A DNA stretch of 49,309 bases from CAYLJJ01 sp964384025. Lineage in GTDB: Bacteria > Myxococcota_A > Bradymonadia > UBA7976 > UBA1532. Location of the stretch: assembly GCA_964384025.1 (NCBI GenBank), contig CAYLJJ010000045.1:1-49309 (forward strand). The letters run 5' to 3'. Positions 1 through 9,400 of this stretch are shown here, in pieces. Positions within the stretch are counted from its first letter, which is position 1. Each line of letters begins with the position of its first letter. The notes beneath the pieces were generated by a model. It ran no database searches. It had not been told where the DNA came from and saw only the letters and a program-made list of their open reading frames with translations. Made by a program: the position numbers and the translations under genes.

Positions 1-54
1 CTGCTTTGCCCTGAGGGCCTGCTTTGCCCTGAGGACCTGCTTTGCCCTGAGGGC
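1..54. repeat. 18-nt tandem repeat inside the collagen-like gene
   Basis: Three near-perfect 18-nt units each encode the hexapeptide GPQGKA on the minus strand. The array reaches the window edge, so the copy number is unknown. Such repeats in collagen-like genes vary in number by replication slippage. Confidence 0.85.
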
Positions 55-1120
55 CAAGGTCTCCCTTGGGGCCGGGAGCACCTTGAGCCCCTCTGCGTCC
101 TGTCTCTCCTTGAGGACCCCTCTTCCCGCGAGGACCTGTCTCTCCATCAACTCCGGGTTTACCTCTGGGTCCTGTCTCTCCTTGGGGACCGCGAACACCC
201 TGCTCCCCTGAAGCGCCCTGTGGTCCAAGTTCACCTTGCTCCCCTTGAGGACCGCGAACACCCTGCTCCCCTGAAGCGCCCTGTGGTCCAGGTTCTCCTC
301 GGGCTCCGATAGGACCTTGGGGTCCCTGCTTCCCCTGAACTCCCTGAGGACCCAACTTTCCCTGGGGTCCGCTGGGACCACGAGGGCCAGGTTCACCCGA
401 GGGACCCTGAGGCCCAAGAGGGCCGCGAGTACCTTGGATACCAGGCTCTCCCTTCTCCCCACGAGGTCCAGTCACTCCCTGAATACCCCGCTCTCCCTGT
501 AGCCCTGAGGCTCCCTTGAAGCCTCGCTCTCCCTGCTCTCCTTGGGGGCCGACCTTGCCCTGAAGGCCGCGTTCTCCCTTGGGTCCCTGAGGACCCTGTT
601 TTCCTCGCTCTCCTTGGAGGCCGACCTTGCCCTGAAGGCCGCGTTCTCCCTTGGGTCCCTGAGGACCCTGTTTTCCCTGGATGCCGATCTCTCCTTCTGG
701 CCCTCGCTCCCCTCTCGATCCCTGGGGACCCTGCTCCCCCTGAGCGCCGGTGCGTCCCTGGGGACCCTGCTCTCCCTTGGGACCCTGTGGACCGATCTCA
801 CCTGTCTTGCCCTGAACTCCCTGAACTCCCTGGAGCCCTTTAAGCCCTCGACGACCTTGAGGACCAGGGAAGCTCTCAAAGATCTGTAAGCAGCCCTGTT
901 CTTGAGCAGACTCCTTGACCTTGACCCTCTCCTCTAGGGGCACCTTGGGGAGGGGAGCATCGTGAGCCCTCTTCTGGCCCTTGGAGAGGATATTGGTGAG
1001 ATCTTCTAGGGGATCCGTTTTCGGTTTGGGTTCTTGCCCCAGCGCGGAACCAGAGAGGAGGAGCGCTCCAAAGAGGCTGAGGGTTGAAGTTTTTAGGGGG
1101 AGAAGATGGTTCAAGGACAT
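1..1120 (-). CDS. Secreted collagen-like protein (partial, runs off left edge)
   Basis: Read from the ATG at 1118-1120, the minus strand stays open to the window edge (373 codons, no stop). A Shine-Dalgarno AAGGAG lies about 7 nt before the ATG. Residues 1-28 form a signal peptide (basic start, hydrophobic stretch near 13-24, cleavage after SALG). Residues 30-85 are a charged linker containing one Cys near 77. From about residue 86 every third residue is glycine for 96 uninterrupted Gly-X-Y triplets, rich in GPQG, GEQG, GERG and GKxG units. This is the collagen triple-helix pattern; bacterial members form trimeric rods at the cell surface or in the matrix. Tandem DNA repeats are visible: 18-nt period at 1-54, 63-nt at about 190-295 and 72-nt at about 551-670. 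The C-terminal trimerisation or anchoring domain, if any, lies outside the window. Shorter open frames in this stretch on either strand are out-of-frame shadows. Confidence 0.9.
   Translation of the reverse strand, partial: MSLNHLLPLKTSTLSLFGALLLSGSALGQEPKPKTDPLEDLTNILSKGQKRAHDAPLPKVPLEERVKVKESAQEQGCLQIFESFPGPQGRRGLKGLQGVQGVQGKTGEIGPQGPKGEQGPQGRTGAQGEQGPQGSRGERGPEGEIGIQGKQGPQGPKGERGLQGKVGLQGERGKQGPQGPKGERGLQGKVGPQGEQGERGFKGASGLQGERGIQGVTGPRGEKGEPGIQGTRGPLGPQGPSGEPGPRGPSGPQGKLGPQGVQGKQGPQGPIGARGEPGPQGASGEQGVRGPQGEQGELGPQGASGEQGVRGPQGETGPRGKPGVDGETGPRGKRGPQGETGRRGAQGAPGPKGDLGPQGKAGPQGKAGPQGKA
551..676. repeat. 72-nt direct repeat inside the collagen-like gene
   Basis: The block beginning gaccttgccctgaaggccgc at 551 recurs at 623, a 72-nt period, and is nearly identical for more than 50 nt. 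Each copy encodes 24 residues (eight Gly-X-Y triplets) of the minus-strand protein, which points to growth by in-frame segmental duplication. Confidence 0.8.
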
Positions 1121-1395
1121 TGAGGCTCCTTGAGAGCAAACTGTCATAATCATTTCGCTCCTGCCTATATCACGGGAGCTTTAAAGTCGTCTCTCTCTGT
1201 TCTCAATTCTCCCTGCGCGGCCCAATCACTGGCCCTCTTCTTAGAATCGAAGGTGTTCATCCATCCAGCTTTTGCTAAGGTGCTCGGCAGATGATTCACG
1301 GTTTTATAGGAGGCTCAGGTGACGCGAGGAGTTCGTGACCTCCTGACGGCGGGCTTAGCGAAAAGAAGCTCGCCCAAACCAGAGAGGAGGCCCCG
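1121..1395. other. Divergent intergenic region with structured leader
   Basis: This 275-nt gap separates the minus-strand collagen-like gene from the plus-strand lipoprotein and must hold both promoters. I cannot assign convincing -35/-10 pairs. Near the plus-strand gene there are two short inverted repeats, an AGGAG/CTCCT hairpin near 1330-1350 and a GGGC..AGC/GCT.GCCC hairpin near 1351-1377. Both lie just upstream of the GAGGAGG ribosome-binding site and could form a structured 5' leader. Confidence 0.35.
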
Positions 1396-3219
1396 ATGAG
1401 GCACAGTCTGATCCTCTATCTATCGCTGCTGAGCCTGGGTTGTGATGGTGAAGGTGGCAGCAGCCCCGCATCTCCACCCACTCCAGACGTAATTCCGCTA
1501 CCAGATCTCAGCATCCGTGTGGACTTCTGCCTCCGTGAAGAGGAGATCTGCGACGGCCAAGACAATGACTGTGACAGCCTCATTGATGAGGATGATCCCG
1601 ATCTTCAACGCAAGCTCTTTGAGGATCCTGAACATTGTGGTGCTTGTGATGTTCGCTGTGATGGAGAGCACGCTGAGTTGGCTTGCTTGGCGGGACGCTG
1701 CTACCTGAAGAGCTGTGAAAATGGCTATTACGACTACAACGGACTCCCAGATGATGGCTGTGAGTCTGACTGTTTGATCTCCGCTGGTGGCTTTGAGCGC
1801 TGCGATGGAGTGGACAATGACTGTGATGGAGAGGTGGATGAAGAGTTTGATCTCAGTATTAACATAGAGCATTGTGGAGCTTGCGGCCAAGCCTGCCCTC
1901 TTATTGAGCATGGCGTAGTGAGTTGCCAGGAAGGAGAGTGCTTCCTCTCTCACTGTGAGTCTGGCTGGGTCGATGCCGATGGTTTATTAGAGAACGGCTG
2001 TGAATATGCCTGTGTGCCCACCGCGACCGAAGCGATCAAAGAGTTTTGTAACGGTATAGATGATGACTGCGATGGCCTCATTGATGAACCTGAAGAACTC
2101 TTGGAACCCGATAACTTCTGCGGCGCTCAAGGGGTTTGTGGTCCTGAATGCGAAGGAGATGAAGAGTGTCCTGGAGGGCGCTGTCAGGAGCAGATCTGTA
2201 TCGCTATGGCTGGAGAGGGTCCTGAGGGGCAACCCTGTGTTGAGGATCGAGATTGCCTCCTTTTACACCCTGGTTACGCCTGTTTGATCGATTCTCAAAG
2301 AGCAGAGCGCCGCTGTGCTCCTCGACGCCTAGTCCCTGTCTGTGATGGAGAGGCGGGTTATCGTTGCCTACGTCCCTTCAGCTTTAGCCCCATAGATGAA
2401 CAGGGACTCTGCGATCGCTTGGATAATGACTGTGACGGTCGCGTTGATGAGGAGTTTGCTGAAGCCCTGAGTGGACGCTGTGAGGTAGGCTTGGGTGTCT
2501 GTCGTCGAGAGGGAACCCCTCGTTGTGCGGAGGATGGATCAGGGGTGATCTGCCCTGTGGAGGTGGGGGAGCCTCTAGGTAATGATGACAACTGTGACGG
2601 CGTTGATGATGACTGTGATGGTGAGGTGGATGAGGATTTTCAGGATATCTGGGTAGAACTTGGGGAGTTTCAGATCTATGCTTATGAGGCCAGTCGTCCT
2701 GGAGCAACTGCAGAGGAGGCGGGCTTAGATCCCAACCCTGAGGATGAGATCCAAGCCTATCTAGAACATCGTGCCTGTAGTCGCGCTGGCGTTCTTCCTT
2801 GGGCGGATGTGACTTGGGTTGAAGCTCAAGCAGCCTGTGGGCGGTTGGGTGCTCGACTCTGCACCGCTGAAGAGTGGTCTCTCGCTTGCGGTGGCGCAGG
2901 GGCAGAATCCTATCCCTACGGACCTCAGTATGTTGCGGACCACTGCAACGGAGGGGACTACGATCTGGAGCCTGATGAGCCTGGGCTTCAAGATGGTCCT
3001 CTCCCCAATGGAAGTCTTCATCATTGCGCTCGTTTGGGGGTCTTTGATCTCTCGGGGAACCTTAAGGAGTGGACCGATGATCAGTCGGGAGGGCTGCGGC
3101 TTGTACGCGGGGGCAGCTATGAGACCAACCCCCCTGCGGGCCTCCTCTGTGGCCAGCGAAACGATCTAAAACCTGAAGAATATGCTACCGGGAGCATCGG
3201 CTTTCGCTGTTGTCGTTAG
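1396..3219 (+). CDS. Lipoprotein with MopE-like repeats and a formylglycine-generating-enzyme-like domain
   Basis: The 607-residue product starts at the ATG at 1396, behind GAGGAGG. Residues 1-16 form a lipoprotein signal ending in the lipobox LSLGC, so it is probably anchored by Cys16. Five copies of the MopE-type pattern C[DN]x(I/V/L)D[ND]DCDGx(V/I)DE lie near residues 52-65, 136-149, 218-231, 339-352 and 400-413. These acidic Cys-flanked loops are called putative metal-binding motifs in the MopE family. Many other Cys residues suggest disulfides outside the cytoplasm. Residues about 414-607 match the FGE/SUMF1-like (sulfatase-modifying factor) fold: a DVTWVEAQAAC-type helix, R-LCTAEEW, VFDLSGNLKEW, LVRGGSY and a final GFRC. 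Secreted members of this family often have non-catalytic or unknown roles, so formylglycine synthesis is not claimed. The next gene encodes the giant PKD protein, 219 nt downstream on the same strand. Confidence 0.88.
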   Translation: MRHSLILYLSLLSLGCDGEGGSSPASPPTPDVIPLPDLSIRVDFCLREEEICDGQDNDCDSLIDEDDPDLQRKLFEDPEHCGACDVRCDGEHAELACLAGRCYLKSCENGYYDYNGLPDDGCESDCLISAGGFERCDGVDNDCDGEVDEEFDLSINIEHCGACGQACPLIEHGVVSCQEGECFLSHCESGWVDADGLLENGCEYACVPTATEAIKEFCNGIDDDCDGLIDEPEELLEPDNFCGAQGVCGPECEGDEECPGGRCQEQICIAMAGEGPEGQPCVEDRDCLLLHPGYACLIDSQRAERRCAPRRLVPVCDGEAGYRCLRPFSFSPIDEQGLCDRLDNDCDGRVDEEFAEALSGRCEVGLGVCRREGTPRCAEDGSGVICPVEVGEPLGNDDNCDGVDDDCDGEVDEDFQDIWVELGEFQIYAYEASRPGATAEEAGLDPNPEDEIQAYLEHRACSRAGVLPWADVTWVEAQAACGRLGARLCTAEEWSLACGGAGAESYPYGPQYVADHCNGGDYDLEPDEPGLQDGPLPNGSLHHCARLGVFDLSGNLKEWTDDQSGGLRLVRGGSYETNPPAGLLCGQRNDLKPEEYATGSIGFRCCR

Positions 3220-3438
3220 AGATCCTTCAACTTCCCAAACGATCACTTCCGAGGTCAGCCTATCTCATCTTTCTCCTTGGGAACACTGTATTTGCAAAAC
3301 CGCGCATCTTCATATTAACCATCTGTTTTTATAGGACAAAACAGTTGTTTACATTTGAAGTTCTCAAACGATTGAAAAATTCAACAGTGAAGAGGATGAT
3401 TTGATAGTTTTTTCAGGGGAGTTTTGGAGGAGAGTTTC
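3220..3438 (+). other. AT-rich region upstream of the giant PKD gene
   Basis: This gap is clearly richer in A+T than the coding sequence around it, especially 3280-3415. It contains a short inverted repeat, TTGAA-AAA-TTCAA, at 3373-3385. It probably holds the promoter of the 8.4-kb gene downstream. TTTGCA (3291) with TATTAA (3313) at 16-nt spacing is the best promoter-like pair I can find, and it is weak. Confidence 0.35.
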
Positions 3439-6400
3439 ATGAGATTTCCATTCGTCTTTCTCTTAGCGTTGGTGGGGGGGCAAGCCGCCGCTCAAAACAA
3501 CCTAGTAATGGTTGTTCCCTACTCGCAGAAAAACCTCAGTTTGCCTCATCCAGCGCATGAGCAAGCTCCCATCACCCTCAAAGCGACGGTGAGGAACGCT
3601 ACCTGCGCGGATGGTTATGATGTAGTCTGGGACACCAACCTCAACGCTGCTTATGATGAACCCTCCAGTTTCTATGGTCGGGATGCTCAAAACAACCTCC
3701 GCGACATAGGTAAGTTTTTTAGGGTGCCCGATGTGCCCCGCAATCAGGCGATGAACATCGGGGTGCGGGTGACACCAAGGTGTGGGGACCCAGCTACGTT
3801 CGGCACCTTCCGTCTCTTTGTCTATGACTTCACTCCCAGCAACGATCCTACCCAATGGAGCAATGAGCAGATCGAGGTCATGGCTGCGATGGGGGTGCAG
3901 GAGAGTCTGTGGTGGAACCACAGGAAGATGCACGATTTTCAACACCAAGACAGCAGCCAGCTCTATGGCTACATCGGCAATAATGGAAGCAGCTGGGGAT
4001 CTCAAGTGACCACCCGTTGGGCCAGCGGCTTGGCGATGTGGAATATGCAGATCAATGGACACCCTGCGGCTTACCCACCGGGGACCTATAACGCTCATGG
4101 ACAGTCGGTGCCTGAGGGATTCTTTGAGCTCAACGACGAGCGCTGGGCCACCGACCCCTACGCAGAGAGTTCCATGCGGATGATCAATTTCCTCAGCGAT
4201 GGGGCTTATACGCAGGGACTCGGTTCTATTGTTGAGGATGAAGGTCGTGAATGTGGTTATCAGGGCCCAGCGGATAACCGTACTCCCATCTACTGTGACC
4301 GTTTGGATGCTGCAGCTGGGCAGGTGGGTGACGATACAGGTGCTTATATAAGCCATGTAGGTAACAACAACTATGGCATGGGTATCATGACTGGAAGCCT
4401 AGCCAATGTTCTTCCGGTACTGGCTGGAACAGTAGTTCAACGATCTGGCGCGAGTGTACAAGGTAAGAAATGGGAATGGTTTGTCCAACAGCTTGTTGAC
4501 ATGTTGGCCCGCAATCAGATTGATGGGTTTGATGCCTATAGTACAGGTGGATGGCTCTATGCTAATTGTGATGGCTCGGGTTGTTGGGATGATGGAGCTG
4601 ACTCTGATGCATCAACAACTCAGTGGGCTTATATCGGCCTAGAAGGTGCTGAGATTGCTGGTCGCCCCTATGGTGTTGTGGTTTCAAACATCCACAAATA
4701 TCGTATTGCCAGTAACTTAATCAGAAACCAGCATTCTGAAGGATCTTCAAGATATCGAAACAATGGCGCACACCATCCTCATGCAAGTATACAGCTCACC
4801 GGTGGTGCTTTTGTTGCAGCTCGATGGCTTGGGATCAACAATATGGATAATGGTTCCAATAATAAGCCATTTCCAAATGAAACAAACTATACAGAGTCTC
4901 AGCTGAAAAATTCATATGATCGCTATGTAAATTACACAAGAGACAACTGGAATAGAGCTTCGAGCAACGATCACTGGATGGATAACTTCTGGACAGGTGG
5001 ACACTACCTTTGTGGCCAAGCTAATGGTGTTTATAATGAGTCCAATAGTGTTAATTTCAAGTGTGGGAACACCTATGCGCTTTATTCACATCAAAAAGGT
5101 TACCGCACAGGTTCACCTGAGATAGATCTCATTGGTGGGACTAAAGATTGGTTTAGAGAGTTTAATATCTATTTCATACGGGCAATGAATAGAAACCCCA
5201 GTGACTATGCTAATTTTGGAACGATTTCCGAAGATGCCTGTACAGGAACTGGGCATAAAATCCTTTGTAGTTATGGAACAGGCTTTATGCCTGCGACGAT
5301 GATCGGTTTGGTCTTAACTCCAGCTCTCTTCAACCCCAAGCCTGTACCGATCGGCTCAGTGAGCCCCAGCGTGGTAACCGAGGGCTGCGCGGGTGGAAAT
5401 TCGGGGAAAGTTCTCTTTGACCACAGTGATTCTTTTCATCCCAACAGCGACTCCTCCATCGTCTTCTGGCGCTGGGATGTGAACACCGATGATGGTCTTT
5501 GGTGGGAAACTGGGGCAGCACCAGACTTCGAGACAGATGATCCTGGACAGCAGGATTTTGAGTTTGCCTACCCTGGAACCCGACCCAATGAAGACAGCTC
5601 CGTTTTCAGCGCGACTCTACAGGTTGAAGATATGGAGGGGCAGATTAAGAACAGCCTCGTCACAGTTACGGTCAATCAGTCAGGAAACCTACCTCCATCA
5701 GCAGCTCATGGCGGACCTTATCAGATTGAGCAGGAGGATAACCTGGTGCTTCGTGGCGAAGCGACAGATGGAAACAACGCCTGTGGAGAGGTGTTGACGA
5801 TAAGTTGGGATCTTGATGGAGATGGTTTTGATGATGGGACAGGTGTAAACCCGACGATAGCTTGGGCCAACCTTGGAGGTTTGGGTGTAGGTGCGGATAA
5901 TCCAAATACAATCAGGATTCGGGTACAGGATGATGAGGGCTTGGAGGATATCCAGAGCACGACCTTGATCATCTATCCTCGAAATCCGGTGGCGGATGGT
6001 CGAGCACAGCCAAACCCAGCGCGCTGTGAAGAGCAGTTGAGCTTTGACGCCAACGGCAGTTTTCACCCCAACCCGAACCGCTCTTTGGCGAGCTACAGCT
6101 GGGACTTTGATGGGGATGGGGCCTTTGATGACTCAGGGCGAACCGTGGATCATGCTTATCCTCAGTTTGGTACCTATGATGTCACACTACAAGTCACTGA
6201 CGACCTAGGTCGTACAGACACAGACGCTTTCCAGGTGGTTGTTGACCAAGGGAATCAGGCTCCGGTAGCGCGTACAGATTTGGCTCAATATATAGCTCTT
6301 GAGGGTGAAGTTCTGGTGTTGGATGCTCTCAGTTCGAGTGATCCTGACGCTGCCTGCGGAGACGGGATCAGCCTTATCGAGTGGGATATGAACGGCAACG

Positions 6401-9400
6401 GCTCCTTCGCCGATGCAGTGGACATCAGCGGGAACTTCAGCAGTGGGCTGCCAGCAAGGCGACGTGGGCGCATTGAGATTCCTTGGAACGATCTGGTTGC
6501 TTACATGCAGTGGCCTGCTGACCGTGACACTTTGTTGCCAAACAATACGGTTAATGTGCGCGTGACCGACACTTTTGGAGCTCAAAACGAGATTTCGGTA
6601 TTGGTATCTCTGTTTGAGGCGAGCCCCAGGCCGGTAGTCAGTCAGAGTCCAAACCCTGGGATGGTCAGCCGGGACAACGGCAATGGGATAGTGACTTTGG
6701 ATGGTCGAGAGAGCTGGTCTCCAGTACCTGGTGTGGCGGTAACGCGCTATGACTGGGATCTAGACAATGATGGCGTTTTTGAGGTTCAAGATCAGCCGTT
6801 TATCCAGTTCATCAACATTTTTAATCCAGTCCCTGAACCGGAAAATGTTCCGGTCGTGACGATAACGCTGCGTGTGACTGACGATGGTGGGCGTCATGCG
6901 GATTTGGGATATGATGTGAACTTTGATGTACCGCCAACGGCGCCGACAGCGGATGCAGATGCGAGCGATCCGCCAGAGGAGGGGTATCATATTTTGGCGG
7001 GGCGTGGGCTGAGCCTAAATGCGTCTCAATCGATGGATCCAGATGATGACGACTGTGTGCGGTACTACCGTTGGGACCTTGCTCCAGAGGGCGCCTTTGT
7101 GGCGGACTTTGAGGCGGATACAGGGGCAGGCTGTGATCAGCCCGGGAAGATAATGGATTTAACCGCAGAGGATCTTGCGGCGCATGGTCTGAACGTCCCT
7201 GGGGTCTATCAGGCGCGGCTTCAGGTGGAGGATAACTTCAATCAGAGCGGCGAAGATGACACCGAGATCACGGTCTATCCACTCAACCCAACAGCGGTAG
7301 CAGTGATAGATCCGAACCCAGCGTCTTGCGGAGTGAGAGTAAACTTTGGAGGGGGCGGTTCCAATCATGCACACCCGGATGTAAATATCATGGAGTGGCG
7401 ATGGGATTTAGATGGTGATGGAGCCTTTGATGATGCGGATGGAGCCTCTGTAAGCCTCGCATATGAGAGCTTTAGCTTTGGTGGTGCGATCTCGATTGGA
7501 TTGCAGGTGGTTGATTCTGAGGGTAATTTGGGAGAGGTGCGTGAGGATTTGGAAGTTTTGGCGGGTAACCGTCCTCCGATGGCTCAGGCGGGTGGATATA
7601 GAGTAGATGGTGCGGTAGTGGGTCCCTACACGATAGCGTTGGGTGAGGATTTGAATTTAGATGCAGCAGGTTCTATGGATCCAGATGAGCCTTGCGGTGA
7701 CAGCATCCAGAGCTACGAATGGGATGTGGGGAATGATGGAAACTTTGATGGCTTTGTAGGAGAAGCGCTGGTGGTAAGCGCAGCGGAGCTTGAGGGGTTG
7801 GGCCTTGGGATTGGGACGCATGAGGTAAGGCTGCGGGTGACAGATCGCTTTGGATTAACGAATGATAGGGCGGTTACGCTGAACGTAGTAAACGGGCCAG
7901 AGGCTCGTGCGATAGCTTCACCAGCGCGTGCAGGTTGTAGTCAGCTGGTAGAGTTCAGCGGAGAGGGCTCAATGACATATGGGCCAGTAGATGAGGGTTT
8001 TGCCTTGGTAGCGTATGACTGGGACACAGATGGAGATGGTGTCTATGACGACATATCGGGGGCGACCTTTGCGCAGCCAGTGACAGCGCAGCCAGATGAG
8101 AACGGGCATATAACGGTATCGGCGACACTAAGAGTGAAAGACGCCAGTGATCGCGTTGATTTCCAAGAGGTGACGGTTCAGATAGATGTACAGAATGTAC
8201 AACCGGTAGCGAACGCAGGCGGTCCCTATCAGACAGGGCCAGTGAACAGCAATTTGGAGTTTACTCTGGTCCCGGGAGTAGCGCTGGATGAGGCGCGTGT
8301 AGCGGGAGCTTTCAATAACTGGAGCACCGAAGCGGACCCAATGGTCTGGGATGCAGTCGATGGACGTTGGGAAGCAAGCGAGCTTTTGGGTCCGGGAGAT
8401 TACACATATAAATATTATGTGCGTCGTCAGGGGCAAGTGGACTGGGAGTGGTGGACAGATCCGAACAATGCGAGGAGCGTAGATGATGGCCATGGAGGAT
8501 TGAACTCGATCAAGCTTCACGCGAGCTGGGCTCCGGTAACCCTAGATGGACGAGGTTCTTCAGATCCAAATGAGCCCTGTGATAGTGTATCAGAATATAA
8601 ATGGGACCTGAACTTGGACGGTAACTATAACGACTGGGATCAGGATCTTTATGAAAACTTCATCAATGACAATTGGCAAGTAAACACGGTACACACCGTT
8701 CGTTTGATAGTCTGCGATGCACAGGGGGTTTGTTCTGAGCCCGGAGAAAGCATAATTGAGGTGAGTAATGAAGCGCCGCCATCGGGTGAGGTGTTGGAGC
8801 CTCGCGCTGGTGAAGCGGGCTGTATTTCAGCAGGGAATCTGCCAGTACGCTTTAACCTGAGTGACCCAACCGGCGATATTGTAACGGTGACGGTGGTGAC
8901 GGGAGCGGTGGTTTTGGCGACAGTAGATATCGATACGAATGATGATGGCAGCGCTCGGAGTGAGGAGATCATAGTAAACACCGCAGATATTCCAGAGGGG
9001 ATGCGCGAGTTGAGCCTGCGGTTGGTGGATCCCAAGGGGGGGAACTCTGAGATCAACACCGGTGGTCGTATCCTCTTCGATCGTACAGATCCCGAGGTGA
9101 CGATCGGGGCGCGACCAGTGGCGGGGACCTGCTATGGACAAGTGCAGGAGCCAGATTTAATCGTGGATGACAACTTGGACGATGCTCCAGTCAGCCGCCA
9201 GGAGCTGGTCGAGAATGGTTGTGGGCGTCTATTGCGAGTGACAGTAACGGATGCGTGTCAAAACGAGACCGTGGTTGAGCGCAGTTATCTACTGGCACAG
9301 CCTCCCGCTCTGGAGATCACGGGACCAGATGAGGGCAGCTTGGTAGCGAACGCGACTTTGAGTTGGGATGCGGCGCAAGAGGGCTGCGCAGAGATCGTAG

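Noticed and set aside
1..865. The periodic repeats could be a CRISPR array
   Set aside because: The repeats have varying periods that are multiples of 9, no conserved spacers, and encode Gly-X-Y, so they are coding repeats.
472..1139. Basic, proline- or arginine-rich open frames on the minus strand at 472-879 and 876-1139, and a plus-strand frame at 542-889
   Set aside because: They are the other frames of the Gly-X-Y repeat. Only the frame from 1120 gives a signal peptide and an unbroken collagen pattern.
3210..3404. A 64-codon open frame overlapping the lipoprotein stop
   Set aside because: It runs through the AT-rich intergenic stretch, starts inside the lipoprotein gene without a ribosome-binding site and has no recognisable composition.
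3502..4356. A 284-codon antisense open frame in the giant gene, and a similar 324-codon one at 10066-11040
   Set aside because: Both mirror the codon pattern of the coding strand, have no ribosome-binding site and contain no recognisable motif. The plus-strand PKD protein is clear.
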